Made by a program: the position numbers and the translations under genes | Assembly: GCA_963712835.1 (NCBI GenBank) | Contig: CAVQJJ010000007.1 | Span: forward strand, 186,001-250,000 | Length of the DNA stretch: 64,000 bases | Direction of reading: 5' to 3' | From: DATARH01 sp963712835 | GTDB taxonomy: Bacteria > Pseudomonadota > Alphaproteobacteria > ATCC43930 > CGMCC-115725 | The notes under the pieces: model-generated | Seen by the model: the letters and a program-made list of their open reading frames with translations, nothing else | Database searches by the model: none | Told to the model about the DNA's origin: nothing | Shown: positions 33,796 through 42,600 of the stretch, in pieces | Layout of the letters: each line of letters starts with the position of its first letter | Position numbering within the stretch: position 1 is the first letter of the stretch

Positions 33796-34533
33796 CTAAA
33801 AACGCCGCGCGTAAAGCAGGAACTCCTTGTTCCCGGCCGGCCCAGTGATCGGGCTTTCGGTCAGCCCGACCACCTCCCAACCCCGCGCCGCGACCCAAGC
33901 GGCCGCGGCCTCGCACACGGCGCGGTGGATTTCGGGGTCGCGCACCACGCCGCCTTTGCCGACGGCGCCGGGTCCCGCCTCGAATTGCGGCTTCACGAGC
34001 GCGACCAGTTGCGCGCGCGGCTTCGTGAGCGCGAGCGCCGCCGGCAGCACCGTCGCGAGGCCGATAAAGCTCGCGTCGCAGGTCACGAGATCGACCGGCT
34101 CGCCGATCCGCTCGGCGGTCAGATAGCGGGCATTGACCCCGTCATGCACGATGACGCGCGAATCCTGCCGCAGCTTCCAAGCGAGCTGGCCGCGCCCAAC
34201 ATCCACCGCATGGACCCGCGCCGCTCCCTTGGTCAGCAGCACATCGACAAAGCCGCCGGTCGACGCGCCGATATCGAGCGCGACCAATCCGATCGCATCG
34301 ATCGCGAAATGCTCGAGCGCATGCGCCAGCTTGATCCCGCCACGCGATACCCAGGGATGGTCGCGCCCGCGAACCTCGATCTCGACGCTGTCCGCCAGCG
34401 TCTCGCCGGCCTTGTCGATGCGCCGCTCGCCGGCATAGACCACACCAGCGAGGATCAGCGCCTGCGCCTTGGCGCGGCTTTCGGCGAGCCCGCGCTCGAC
34501 GAGCAGCTGATCGGCGCGGTGCTTCGTTGGCGT
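33796..34533 (-). CDS. tlyA: TlyA family rRNA (cytidine-2'-O)-methyltransferase, with no standard start codon
   Basis: A protein of about 245 residues with an S4 RNA-binding domain (ADQLLVERGLAESRAKAQAL) and an FtsJ-like methyltransferase (SRGGIKLAHALEHF, then LVALDIGASTGGFVDVLL). The conserved S4 sequence runs in frame right up to the dxs stop (34537-34539) without any ATG, GTG or TTG. The first standard codon in frame is GTG 34443, which would remove half of S4. ACG at 34533, three bases after the dxs stop, gives TPTKHRADQLLVERGL, so a rare ACG start or a mutated ATG is the best reading. Family members methylate ribosomal RNA; some are haemolysin-like. It is last in the xseB-ispA-dxs set. 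Confidence 0.85.
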   Translation of the reverse strand, partial: TPTKHRADQLLVERGLAESRAKAQALILAGVVYAGERRIDKAGETLADSVEIEVRGRDHPWVSRGGIKLAHALEHFAIDAIGLVALDIGASTGGFVDVLLTKGAARVHAVDVGRGQLAWKLRQDSRVIVHDGVNARYLTAERIGEPVDLVTCDASFIGLATVLPAALALTKPRAQLVALVKPQFEAGPGAVGKGGVVRDPEIHRAVCEAAAAWVAARGWEVVGLTESPITGPAGNKEFLLYARRF

Positions 34534-34536
34534 GAG

Positions 34537-36477
34537 TTACGCCCGCACCGGGGCTTCGACCACCTCGCGTCCGAGCGCGGCGAGCGCGGTGGCAACGATG
34601 TGCTTGGCGTTAAGCCCGGCGACCTCGTACTGCGCGGCCTGGGAATCGTGGTCGATAAAGACGTCCGGCAGGCACATCTGGCGGATTTTGAGGCCCTGGT
34701 CGAGCTGACCGGTCCGCGCCAGGTAATGCAGCACAAAGCTGCCGAACCCGCCGACCGCGCCTTCCTCAATGGTGATGACAACCTCGTGTTCGCGCACCAG
34801 CCGGTCGATCAGCTTGGTGTCAAGCGGCTTTGCGAAGCGCGCATCGGCGACCGTCGTCGACAGCCCGTAAGTACCGAGCTCCTGCGCCGCCTTCAAGCAT
34901 TCCTGCAACCGCGCACCGTAGGACAGCAGCGCGATGGTGGTGCCTTCCCTCACGATGCGGCCGCGGCCGATCTCGAGCGGCACGCCGCGCTCGGGCATCT
35001 CGACGCCGACGCCGTCGCCACGCGGGAAGCGCAGCGCCGAGGGGCAATCATCGATCACCACCTGGGTCGAGACCATATGGACGAGCTCGGCCTCGTCGGC
35101 CGCCGCCATCAGCACAAACCCCGGCAACGCACCGAGATAGCCGATATCGAACGACCCGGCATGGGTCTGCCCGTCATTGCCGACCAGCCCGGCGCGGTCG
35201 AGAACGAAGCGCACCGGCAGTTTCTGGATCGCCACGTCGTGGACGACCTGGTCGTAGCCGCGCTGGAGGAAGGTCGAGTAGATCGCCGCGAACGGCTTCA
35301 TGCCCTCAGCCGCCAGCCCGGCGGCGAAGGTCACCGCATGCTGTTCGGCGATGCCGACATCGAAGGTGCGTTTCGGAAATTTGTCGCCGAAGCTATTGAG
35401 CCCGGTGCCCGACGGCATCGCCGCGGTGATCGCGACGATCCGCTCGTCGGCCTCGGCCTCCTTGATCAGCGACTTGGCGAAGACGCCGGTATAGGACGGC
35501 GCCTTCGACGCCGACTTGGCCTGGGTGCCGGTGACGACCTCGAACTTGGCGACCGAGTGCCACTTGTCGTCGGAATTCTCCGCCGGCTTGTAGCCGTGGC
35601 CTTTCTCGGTCACGACATGGATCAGAACCGGGCCGGTCTCCTTGGCGTCGCGCACATTCTTCAAGACCGGCACGAGATGGTCCATGTTGTGCCCGTCGAT
35701 GGGGCCGACATAGTAGAAGCCCATCTCCTCGAACAACGTGCCGCCGGTCACGAAACTGCGCGCCAGCTCCTCGGCGCGGCGCGCGGCGACCTCGAGCCGC
35801 TTCGGCAGGAAACGCCCGACCTCGCCCGCGAGATGGCGCAGCGAGCGGAACGATTTCGACGACAAGAGCCGCGACAGATAGAACGACAGCGCGCCGACCG
35901 GCGGGGCGATCGACATATCGTTGTCGTTGAGGATGACGATCAGGCGCGAGTCCATCGAGCCGGCGTTGTTCATCGCCTCATAGGCCATGCCGGCGCTCAT
36001 CGCGCCGTCGCCGATGACCGCGATCACGTCGCGCGTGTCGCCCTTGAAGTCGCGCGCGATCGCCATGCCGAGCCCGGCGGAGATCGATGTGGAGCTGTGC
36101 GCCGCGCCGAACGGGTCGTATTCGCTTTCCGAGCGCTTGGTGAAACCCGAAAGCCCGCCCCCCTGGCGGATGGTGCGGATGCGGTCGCGCCGTCCGGTCA
36201 GGATCTTGTGCGGATAGGCCTGATGGCCGACATCCCAGATCAGCTTGTCGTCGGGCGTGTTGAAGACATAGTGCAGCGCGACGGTCAGCTCGACGACGCC
36301 GAGCCCGGCGCCGAAATGCCCGCCGGTGATCGACACCGCATCGATCAGCTCGTTGCGCAGTTCGTCGGCGACCTGGCGAAGATCGGACTCCGGGAACTGA
36401 CGCAAATCCGCCGGAACGTCGATCTTATCGAGCAACGGTGTCCGGTTGGAAATGCGGGGGCTCTGCGATTGATCCAA
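34537..36477 (-). CDS. dxs: 1-deoxy-D-xylulose-5-phosphate synthase
   Basis: A 646-residue thiamine diphosphate enzyme joining pyruvate and glyceraldehyde-3-phosphate, the first step of the MEP isoprenoid pathway. Signatures include GGHFGAGLGVVELTVALHYV, VGHQAYPHKILTGRR, the ThDP motif GDGAMSAGMAYEAMNN, and the transketolase central part MPSGTGLNSFGDKFP followed by DVGIAEQHAVTFAAGLA. The start is TTG at 36477: it has a good GAGGAG 7-8 bp upstream and no ATG is near. It follows ispA closely, and tlyA follows it. Confidence 0.97.
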   Translation of the reverse strand: MDQSQSPRISNRTPLLDKIDVPADLRQFPESDLRQVADELRNELIDAVSITGGHFGAGLGVVELTVALHYVFNTPDDKLIWDVGHQAYPHKILTGRRDRIRTIRQGGGLSGFTKRSESEYDPFGAAHSSTSISAGLGMAIARDFKGDTRDVIAVIGDGAMSAGMAYEAMNNAGSMDSRLIVILNDNDMSIAPPVGALSFYLSRLLSSKSFRSLRHLAGEVGRFLPKRLEVAARRAEELARSFVTGGTLFEEMGFYYVGPIDGHNMDHLVPVLKNVRDAKETGPVLIHVVTEKGHGYKPAENSDDKWHSVAKFEVVTGTQAKSASKAPSYTGVFAKSLIKEAEADERIVAITAAMPSGTGLNSFGDKFPKRTFDVGIAEQHAVTFAAGLAAEGMKPFAAIYSTFLQRGYDQVVHDVAIQKLPVRFVLDRAGLVGNDGQTHAGSFDIGYLGALPGFVLMAAADEAELVHMVSTQVVIDDCPSALRFPRGDGVGVEMPERGVPLEIGRGRIVREGTTIALLSYGARLQECLKAAQELGTYGLSTTVADARFAKPLDTKLIDRLVREHEVVITIEEGAVGGFGSFVLHYLARTGQLDQGLKIRQMCLPDVFIDHDSQAAQYEVAGLNAKHIVATALAALGREVVEAPVRA

Positions 36478-36489
36478 GCTGCACGCTCC

Positions 36490-37401
36490 TCACGTCCGGC
36501 GGTCGATGACAAATCGCGCCACCTGTCGTAAAAGTTCCGCTCTTTGCTCAAACAAATCAAGATGGGCCACGGCCTGGCCGATCAAAAGCTCGGCCTGAGC
36601 CCGCGCCCGCTCCACGCCAAGTATCGAGACAAACGTGGCTTTTCCGGCCGCGGCATCGGCTCCGACGGGCTTGCCAGTTTCCTCCGCGGAGCCTTCTACG
36701 TCCAGTAGATCATCGGCAATCTGGAATGCAAGGCCGAGGTTGTGCGCATATCCCCTGAGCGCCAGGCGCAGCTCGTGCGGCGCCTTGGCGAGGATCGGCC
36801 CCGCTTCGCAGGCAAACGCGATCAGCGCGCCGGTCTTCATCCGCTGCAGCCGGGTGATCGCGCCGATACCGAGCGTCGTCGTCTCGGCGATCAGATCGAT
36901 CATCTGGCCGCCGACCATCCCCGCGGAGCCGGCCGCCGCCGCCAGCGCCGCCACCAGCTCGCAGCGCACCGACGGGCTGCCATGCGTGTCCGGGTGCGAC
37001 AGCACCTCGAACGCCATCGTCAGGAGGCCATCGCCAGCGAGCACCGCGGTGGCCTCATCGAACGCCTTGTGGCAGGTCGGCCGGCCGCGCCGCAAATCGC
37101 TGTTGTCCATCGCCGGCAGATCGTCGTGGATCAGCGAATAGGCATGCACCATCTCGATCGCCGCCGCGACCTGGAGCGCACTGGCGCGCGCGACCCCGAA
37201 CAACCGCGCGCTCGCCAGCACCAGCAGCGGCCGCAGCCGCTTGCCCGGCGCGAGCGCGGAATAGCGCATTGCCTCGTAGACCCGCGCCTCAAGCCCCGGC
37301 GGTGCTTTCAACAGTGCATCCAGCACGGAATCGGTCAGTCCCACCGTCACGGCCGCCGCCTCGTCGACGGTGGCCGTATCGGGCCACAAGCTCTCGGTCA
37401 A
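36490..37401 (-). CDS. ispA: Polyprenyl synthetase (farnesyl/geranyl diphosphate synthase)
   Basis: A 303-residue trans-prenyltransferase. The first Asp-rich motif is DDLPAMDNSDLRRGRPTCHK, the second DDLLDVEGSAEETGKP; GKRLRPLLVL and GQMIDL are also typical. The spacing and length fit FPP synthase. It condenses IPP with DMAPP and GPP to supply quinone, hopanoid and undecaprenyl synthesis. It lies between xseB (19 bp upstream) and dxs (12 bp downstream) on the same strand, the common alphaproteobacterial order. Confidence 0.96.
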   Translation of the reverse strand: MTESLWPDTATVDEAAAVTVGLTDSVLDALLKAPPGLEARVYEAMRYSALAPGKRLRPLLVLASARLFGVARASALQVAAAIEMVHAYSLIHDDLPAMDNSDLRRGRPTCHKAFDEATAVLAGDGLLTMAFEVLSHPDTHGSPSVRCELVAALAAAAGSAGMVGGQMIDLIAETTTLGIGAITRLQRMKTGALIAFACEAGPILAKAPHELRLALRGYAHNLGLAFQIADDLLDVEGSAEETGKPVGADAAAGKATFVSILGVERARAQAELLIGQAVAHLDLFEQRAELLRQVARFVIDRRT

Positions 37402-37420
37402 AATGCGCTTCGCCCCCTTT

Positions 37421-37675
37421 TCAATCGAGCTTTGCCGGCTCGACCGTCACCGCGCCGTCCGGCGCGATGACGATGCGGTCGACCCGTTGCTGCGCCTCGT
37501 TGAGCTTTTTCTCGCAATGCCGCTTCAGTTGCGCGCCGCGCTCATAGGATTGGATCGCGTCGTCGAGCTTGACCTGGCCGCTTTCAAGACGGCGCACGAT
37601 GCCTTCGAGCTCGGCCAGCGCATCCTCGAAACTCATCGCCGCAATATCGTCGGGCAGCGTCGTCGCTTCGCTCAT
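37421..37675 (-). CDS. xseB: Exodeoxyribonuclease VII small subunit
   Basis: An 84-residue helical protein: MSFEDALAELEGIVRRLESG followed by QVKLDDAIQSYERGAQLKRH is the standard XseB signature. It partners XseA in exonuclease VII, which degrades single-stranded DNA to oligonucleotides. xseA is not in the window. It sits 12 bp after the deacetylase and 19 bp before ispA in the same direction. Confidence 0.96.
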   Translation of the reverse strand: MSEATTLPDDIAAMSFEDALAELEGIVRRLESGQVKLDDAIQSYERGAQLKRHCEKKLNEAQQRVDRIVIAPDGAVTVEPAKLD

Positions 37676-37687
37676 TCGAATCCCGGA

Positions 37688-38617
37688 TTATACGGACATC
37701 AGCACGCGGACATGGGCGGCGGCACTCGCGCCGAGCGCAACGAGATCATAGCCGCCCTCGAGGGTCGATACCACCCGCCCGGCGGCATGGCGCCGCGCAA
37801 TCTCCAAAAGCTGCTCGGTGACCCAGGCGTAATCCGCCTCGTCGAGCAGCAATTGCGCGAGCGGGTCGCTGCGATGCGCGTCGAACCCGGCGGAGATCAG
37901 TAGCAGCTCCGGCGCGAACGCATCAAGCGCCGGCAGCAGCGTCCGCGTCATGCCCAAACGGAACGCCTGCGATCCCGACATCGGCGGCAGCGGCACATTG
38001 ACGATATTGCCGGCGGCGCCGGTCTCGCTCGCCGATCCGGTGCCCGGATAGAACGGCGATTGATGCGTCGACCCATAGAACAGGCCGCCATCGTCCCAGA
38101 AGCAATCCTGCGTACCGTTGCCGTGATGCACGTCGAAATCGACGACCGCGACGCGCGATAGCCCGTGCACCTGCCGCGCCCGCAGGGCGCCGACGGCGAT
38201 ATTGTTGAACAGGCAGAACCCCATCGCCCGACTTGGGCAGGCATGGTGGCCGGGCGGCCGCACCGCGCAGAACGCGTTGTCGGCCTCGCCGGCTATCACC
38301 GCATCGACCGCGGCCGCCACCGCGCCGGCGGCACGCAGCGCCGCCTCGCCTGACTGCGGCGACATCACCGTGTCGGCGTCGATCGCGACATGCCCCGCGC
38401 TCGGCACCGCCTCCAACAGCCGCTCGACAAAAAGCTGCGGATGGACGCGCGTCAGATCCTCGATCGTCGCCGCCGGCGCCTCGCGCCGCTGCAGCGCGGC
38501 GAATTCGGGCGCCGCCAGCGCATCGAGCACCGAGCGAAGGCGGGCCGGCGTCTCGGGATGGTATTGGCCGGGGTCGTGCTCGAGGCACGAGGAATGGCTG
38601 TAGAGCAGGGTCGTCAT
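37688..38617 (-). CDS. Histone deacetylase family protein (acetoin utilisation / acetylpolyamine hydrolase-like)
   Basis: A 309-residue zinc hydrolase of the arginase-deacetylase fold. The active-site pattern is complete: VRPPGHHACPSRAMGFCLFN, VAVVDFDVHHGNGTQDCFWD and LLISAGFDAHRSDPLAQL, giving His-His and the Asp-His-Asp zinc ligands, and a final EGGYDL. Bacterial members deacetylate polyamines, lysines or unknown small molecules. I start at ATG 38617 (MTTLLYSHSSCLEHDPG); the frame is open much further without conservation. It heads the xseB-ispA-dxs-tlyA set, a frequent neighbour in alphaproteobacteria. Confidence 0.94.
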   Translation of the reverse strand: MTTLLYSHSSCLEHDPGQYHPETPARLRSVLDALAAPEFAALQRREAPAATIEDLTRVHPQLFVERLLEAVPSAGHVAIDADTVMSPQSGEAALRAAGAVAAAVDAVIAGEADNAFCAVRPPGHHACPSRAMGFCLFNNIAVGALRARQVHGLSRVAVVDFDVHHGNGTQDCFWDDGGLFYGSTHQSPFYPGTGSASETGAAGNIVNVPLPPMSGSQAFRLGMTRTLLPALDAFAPELLLISAGFDAHRSDPLAQLLLDEADYAWVTEQLLEIARRHAAGRVVSTLEGGYDLVALGASAAAHVRVLMSV

Positions 38618-38657
38618 CGATACTCGCGGGCTACGTCCCACCGTACTCTTACATGTT

Positions 38658-39026
38658 TCAACGCCGGCGGAAGGCAAGAATTGCGATGGAGGCCCAGCCG
38701 AGAATGAAGGCGGCGCCGCCGAACGGCACCAGGTAGGCGAACTGCCGAATGCCGGTCGCGGCATGCGCGAACTGGGCGAGGCTGAACAGCACGATCCCCG
38801 CGGCAAAGCACCAGCCGGCAAGAAAGGCAGCGCCGCGCCGCGGCTCGCGGCCTTGCGCGACGCCGATCAGCGCGAGCAACGCCGCGGCATGAATCATCCC
38901 GTAAAGCGCGCCATTGGTGAGCAAGGTATGGATATCCGGATCGTCGCCGAGATGCGCCGCCGCGGCGCCGGCGATGACCGACGCCGCTCCCCCGAAACCG
39001 GCGATAAACAGCCACAACCGTATCAT
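38658..39026 (-). CDS. DUF423 (YgdD-like) inner-membrane protein
   Basis: A 122-residue protein with four membrane segments: LWLFIAGFGGAASVIAGAAA, GALYGMIHAAALLALIGVA, AAFLAGWCFAAGIVLFSLAQ and FAYLVPFGGAAFILGWASIA. The Gly-rich first helix, the HAAALL motif and the final GG-x-AFI-x-GW match DUF423. Its function is unknown. Its start overlaps the glycosyltransferase stop (ATGA), so the two are translationally coupled. Confidence 0.9.
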   Translation of the reverse strand: MIRLWLFIAGFGGAASVIAGAAAAHLGDDPDIHTLLTNGALYGMIHAAALLALIGVAQGREPRRGAAFLAGWCFAAGIVLFSLAQFAHAATGIRQFAYLVPFGGAAFILGWASIAILAFRRR

Positions 39027-40180
39027 TCTGCCCCGCCCCCCTCGGTGAGCATCGAGCGCAGCATCGCCACGGTCTGCTGCGCGATAGTGTCTTCCGCGAA
39101 GCCGGCGACGACGCGCCGCCGGCCGGCTTCGCCCATCCGAGCGCGCAGCGCCGCATCCGCGGCGAGCGTCGCGATCGCCTCGGCCAGCGCGGCGACATCA
39201 CGCGGCGGAACGAGAAGCCCCGTCTCGCCCGGCGCCACGACCTCCCGGCAACCCGGCATGTCGCTTGCCACAATAGGCCGGGCGCAGGATGCCGCTTCGA
39301 GCAGCGCTTTTGGCACGCCCTCGCCATAGCTCGACGGCAGCAGCGCGATCACCGCCCGCCGCCAAATAGCGCGCACGTCGCCGACATGGCCGAGCCATTC
39401 GATGCCGGGCTCGCGCGCCAGCGTGGCAAGCTCGGCGTCGCTCAGCGAATCGCGACTGTCCGGGTCGGCGGCGCCGGCGAGGATCAGCTTGATGGCCTGC
39501 CCCTCGGCGCGCAGTTTTCGCACCGCCGCGACCGCGTCGAGCACGCCCTTGCTGCGTAGCATGCGGCCCACCAGCGCCGCCGCGAGCGGCATCTCCACCG
39601 GCTGGGGCAGCGCCGAGAAATGTTGGATATCCACCCCCGAACCGAGGATCACCGCAATGCATTGGGGATCGATGCCGAACCCAATGAGGGCGGTCCGGTT
39701 TTCCGGGTTCTGCACGATGATGCGACCCTTGCCGGCCGCGAGGCGCAGCGCCCAGGCGAGCAGCCGCTTCTTCCAGCCGGCACCGCCGGCGTCGCCGGTG
39801 AACTCGATCCCCAACCCCATCACCGCGGACACCACGGCAGCTCGGATAAACGCCAGCCGCGCTGCCAATCCGCCGAACAGCACCGGCTTCAGCGCGACGT
39901 GGTAAACGATATCGGGCCGTTCGCGGCGATAGAGGCCGACGATCTCGGCCAGCGCGCGCAAATGGCCGAAAATCCCGTCGCCGCGCCGCTTCCAGCGCAG
40001 CTTATGCAGCGCGAAGCCCTCGGCGCGGATTTGGTCGCCATGCTCGCGCACCCGCGTCGCGACCGCGACCGCGAACCCCGCATCGCGCGCCGCCCGCGCC
40101 ACCGGCAGGCGATGGGAGCAGAAATACCAATCCTCGGTGACGAGAAAGAGCAGCTTTGGTTGTGGGCGCGTCTCTGCCAC
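39023..40180 (-). CDS. Glycosyltransferase family 4
   Basis: A 385-residue GT-B enzyme. It starts MAETRPQPKLLFLVTEDWYF then CSHRLPVARAARDAGFAV, a pattern common in PglA/WbpX-like sugar transferases. The donor domain has LVGRMLRSKGVLDAVAAVRK and, near residue 300, LPSSYGEGVPKALLEAASCA with the E-x7-E-type motif, then RPIVASDMPGCREVV. It likely extends a lipid-linked oligosaccharide at the cytoplasmic membrane. The divergent neighbour is an SDR epimerase often paired with such enzymes in O-antigen loci. Confidence 0.92.
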   Translation of the reverse strand: MAETRPQPKLLFLVTEDWYFCSHRLPVARAARDAGFAVAVATRVREHGDQIRAEGFALHKLRWKRRGDGIFGHLRALAEIVGLYRRERPDIVYHVALKPVLFGGLAARLAFIRAAVVSAVMGLGIEFTGDAGGAGWKKRLLAWALRLAAGKGRIIVQNPENRTALIGFGIDPQCIAVILGSGVDIQHFSALPQPVEMPLAAALVGRMLRSKGVLDAVAAVRKLRAEGQAIKLILAGAADPDSRDSLSDAELATLAREPGIEWLGHVGDVRAIWRRAVIALLPSSYGEGVPKALLEAASCARPIVASDMPGCREVVAPGETGLLVPPRDVAALAEAIATLAADAALRARMGEAGRRRVVAGFAEDTIAQQTVAMLRSMLTEGGGAE

Positions 40181-40248
40181 CTCGGCAGCTCAGGCAGGCG
40201 GCAGGGATAGAGCAAGCCGAAAAACCACTTAAGTCCCCCTCCCCCGTC

Positions 40249-40315
40249 CCCGGACCTGATCCGGGATTGACCTGGGGGTCTACGTCTTTATTGCTAAATG
40301 TTGGGTAGAAGACGT
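40249..40315. repeat. Two adjacent inverted repeats between divergent sugar genes
   Basis: CCCGGA / TCCGGG with a 5-nt loop (40249-40265) is followed by ACGTCTT / AAGACGT (40282-40315). They lie in the 174-bp gap between the divergent glycosyltransferase and epimerase genes; they may be a repeat element or a shared regulatory site. Confidence 0.5.
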
Positions 40316-40354
40316 GGATGGCGGGGTCAAGCCCGGCCAAGGGGCAAAAGGATC

Positions 40355-41287
40355 GTGGCGCGCATTCTTGTCACCGGAGCCGGCGGCTTTATCGGCAGGG
40401 GCCTCTGCCCGACGCTCGCCGCACGCGGTCACGCGGTCGTTGCCGGACTGCGCCGCGCCGCGTCAGTGGAGGGAGCCGAGCCACTCGTCCTCGGCGACAT
40501 CGGCCCGACGACCGACTGGGCGCGGGCGCTCGACGAGGTCGACATCGTCATCCACTTGGCGCAACGAGCCCACGCCGGACCCGATCCAGCAGCGCTTGTC
40601 GCCGAACCCGCAACAGTCTCCTCACTCGCCCGCGCGATGGCCATGGCCGGCGTGCGGCGGCTGATTCTGGTTAGCTCGATCAAGGCAATGGGCGAGGGGA
40701 CCGCCCGCGGCCGCCCGCTCCGCCCCGATGACGAGCCACGGCCGGAAGACTATTATGGCCGCACCAAGCTCGCTTCGGAGCGAGCGGCGCGTGCGGCCGC
40801 CGCCGATGGCGGCATCGAATTCGTCGTGATACGACCGCCGCTCGTTTACGGTTTCGGCGTGAAGGCTAATTTCGCCGCGCTAATCCGTCTCGCGGCGAGC
40901 GGGCTGCCACTGCCCTTCGGCGCGCTCGACAATCGCCGCAGTCTCATCTTCCGCGACAACCTGGTCGACCTGTTGGCAATCGCTGCGACCCATGAGGCCG
41001 CCACCGGCATGACCCTCCTGGCGCGCGACGACGCGGATTTTTCGACGCCGGACCTCATCCGCTCGCTGGCCGACGGGCTCGGCAGCAGGGCGCGGCTCTT
41101 TCCGGTCCCCGCAGCGCTCTTCGCGGCGCTCGGCCCGCTGCCGGTCATCGGACCGCTTCTATCTCGGCTGACCGGCTCATTGCAGGTCGACGACAGCGCC
41201 ACTCGCGCGGTGCTTGGCTGGGCGCCGCCCGTCCCCGCCGCGGCGGCGCTGCGCGAGACGGCGCGTGCATTCGCCGCCGGTCTGTAA
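40355..41287 (+). CDS. NAD-dependent epimerase/dehydratase (extended SDR), nucleotide-sugar type
   Basis: A 310-residue SDR. The nucleotide-binding motif is ILVTGAGGFIGRGLCPTLA, the catalytic Tyr and Lys lie in YYGRTKLASERAAR, and VIRPPLVYGFGVKANF is the usual substrate-side loop. It resembles UDP-GlcNAc 4-epimerases and reductases of the WbpV/WbpK type. GTG 40355, preceded by an AAAAGG, gives the natural MARILVTG start; the frame is open to 40298. It is divergent from the GT4 gene, supporting a role in surface-glycan precursor supply. Confidence 0.88.
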   Translation: MARILVTGAGGFIGRGLCPTLAARGHAVVAGLRRAASVEGAEPLVLGDIGPTTDWARALDEVDIVIHLAQRAHAGPDPAALVAEPATVSSLARAMAMAGVRRLILVSSIKAMGEGTARGRPLRPDDEPRPEDYYGRTKLASERAARAAAADGGIEFVVIRPPLVYGFGVKANFAALIRLAASGLPLPFGALDNRRSLIFRDNLVDLLAIAATHEAATGMTLLARDDADFSTPDLIRSLADGLGSRARLFPVPAALFAALGPLPVIGPLLSRLTGSLQVDDSATRAVLGWAPPVPAAAALRETARAFAAGL

Positions 41288-41347
41288 TTTTCGGCGCGCC
41301 CGCATTATATCGCAGGCCCGAACCCGATTGCCTGAGAGCGCCCGCCC

Positions 41348-41833
41348 ATGCCGAGCTTTGATGTCGTCTCCCGCATCGACCTTGCCGAGGTCGACAACGC
41401 CGTCACCGGCATCGACCGCGAGATCGCCACGCGCTTTGACTTCAAGGGCAGCAAATGCTCGGTGAAGCGCGACGAGGGCACGATCAATCTCGTCGCCGAC
41501 GACGACCTGAAGCTAAAGCAGATCCATGAGCTGCTGAAGGTGCACCTGACGCGGCGCAAGGTCGATCCGGCGGCGCTCGACTTCAAGACGCCGGAAAAAG
41601 CGAGCGGCAACACGCTGCGCCAGGTGGTGATGCTGCGGCAAGGGGTCGACGCCGAGCTCGCCCGCCGCCTGGTGCGCGAGATCAAGGACAGCAAGCTGAA
41701 GGTGCAGGTCGCGATCCAGGGCAGCGAGCTGCGCGTCACCGGCAAGAAGCGCGACGACCTTCAGGCGGCGATCACGGTGATGCGCGGGCTCAAGATCGAG
41801 CAGCCGCTGCAGTACCTCAACTTCCGCGAATAA
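41348..41833 (+). CDS. YajQ family cyclic di-GMP-binding protein
   Basis: A 161-residue protein with the full YajQ signature: MPSFDVVSRIDLAEVDNAVT, then TRFDFKGSKCSVKR, LRQVVMLRQGVDAELARRLV and a final EQPLQYLNFRE. YajQ proteins bind nucleotides; a Xanthomonas homologue binds cyclic di-GMP and modulates transcription. It is a single gene lying just before tRNA-Glu. Confidence 0.96.
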   Translation: MPSFDVVSRIDLAEVDNAVTGIDREIATRFDFKGSKCSVKRDEGTINLVADDDLKLKQIHELLKVHLTRRKVDPAALDFKTPEKASGNTLRQVVMLRQGVDAELARRLVREIKDSKLKVQVAIQGSELRVTGKKRDDLQAAITVMRGLKIEQPLQYLNFRE

Positions 41834-41898
41834 CGTCGCGCCGCGCGCCCGCGCTTGATCCACGGCGCGCCAGAAGCTATCTAACGCGCCTGCCTCGG

Positions 41899-41974
41899 GT
41901 CCCCTTCGTCTAGAGGCCCAGGACACCGCCCTCTCACGGCGGTAACAGGGGTTCGAATCCCCTAGGGGACGCCA
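41899..41974 (+). tRNA. tRNA-Glu (anticodon CTC)
   Basis: A full cloverleaf: acceptor arms GTCCCCT and AGGGGAC, D-arm region TCGTCTAGAGGCCCAGGA, anticodon stem CCGCC / GGCGG around the loop CTCTCAC (anticodon CTC, reading GAG), a T-arm with GTTCGAATC, and an encoded CCA end. A short T-run (ATTTTTT) follows and may be the terminator. The DNA beyond it is AT-richer and carries mobile-element debris. Confidence 0.97.
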
Positions 41975-42010
41975 ATTTTTTCAAAGACTTACCGGCCGGA
42001 TCGAAAATCG

Positions 42011-42030
42011 GTGTCAAGTTTGTGTCAAGT
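42011..42030. repeat. Direct repeat GTGTCAAGT, two copies 11 bp apart
   Basis: GTGTCAAGT occurs at 42011-42019 and 42022-42030, one helical turn apart, 37 bp after the tRNA-Glu end. Such phased repeats next to a tRNA can be arm-type sites for an integrase or excisionase. No integrase gene is present here. The stretch 41975-42150 holds no other feature I can support. Confidence 0.5.
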
Positions 42031-42150
42031 GCAGCAGGAAAACGCTGATAAACAGCTATGTGTCGCGCGAGCTGGCGACGGCTTGGGCCGCACGGTCCGC
42101 CGCAAATGCCCGTTGAATAGATGTTAACCGACCGCCCGCATGCTTAGAGC

Positions 42151-42510
42151 ATGAGCACTGTTGATGCGGATCAGAAACCGGCGGAGCACAAGCGCCGTAG
42201 CCTGATTATGTATATTTGGTGGATGCATCACTATCCAGGCAAAGATTGGTCAAAAGAAGAGCGTTGGCTAAGAATGACGGTGTACGCAGTTGCAATTTTT
42301 CCTATGAGTGGGCTGCTCGGCGTACTTGATAGTGTACTTAAGCTTGCCGGAGTGGAATTCCACTGGGCCGCTTTTTTAAGCTTCATGCCATCATGGATCG
42401 GAGGACTATTCGTTTCTCGCTGGCTCTGCGGTTTGTTGTGGCCTGCCCGCGTCCGCAAGGCTGAAGAGAACGCAGCCAAACGCTACGGCGATCGGCCCGT
42501 GAATTGGTGA
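42151..42510 (+). CDS. Hypothetical membrane protein, two predicted membrane segments
   Basis: A 119-residue protein I do not recognise. A polar N-terminus (residues 1-45) is followed by two hydrophobic stretches, MTVYAVAIFPMSGLLGVLDS and FHWAAFLSFMPSWIGGLFVS, and a basic C-terminal tail. Base and codon use is noticeably more AT-rich than in neighbouring genes, which suggests acquired DNA. No strong ribosome site is visible before the ATG. It lies in the scar after tRNA-Glu. Confidence 0.6.
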   Translation: MSTVDADQKPAEHKRRSLIMYIWWMHHYPGKDWSKEERWLRMTVYAVAIFPMSGLLGVLDSVLKLAGVEFHWAAFLSFMPSWIGGLFVSRWLCGLLWPARVRKAEENAAKRYGDRPVNW

Positions 42511-42600
42511 CGCCGGAAACAAAGGCATGTCCGGCGGGATCAGCGTCGAGCCGTTCGTAGAGCCACTGCCAGTCACTGCTTACATTTTAGGTATCAAGCG

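Noticed and set aside
33925..36531. An 868-codon plus-strand frame opposite tlyA and dxs
   Set aside because: Its sequence is the complement of two well-recognised enzymes and shows no family pattern.
36490..38617. A riboswitch upstream of the isoprenoid genes
   Set aside because: Gaps between these genes are only 12-19 bp, too short for an aptamer, and no known consensus was seen upstream of the deacetylase gene.
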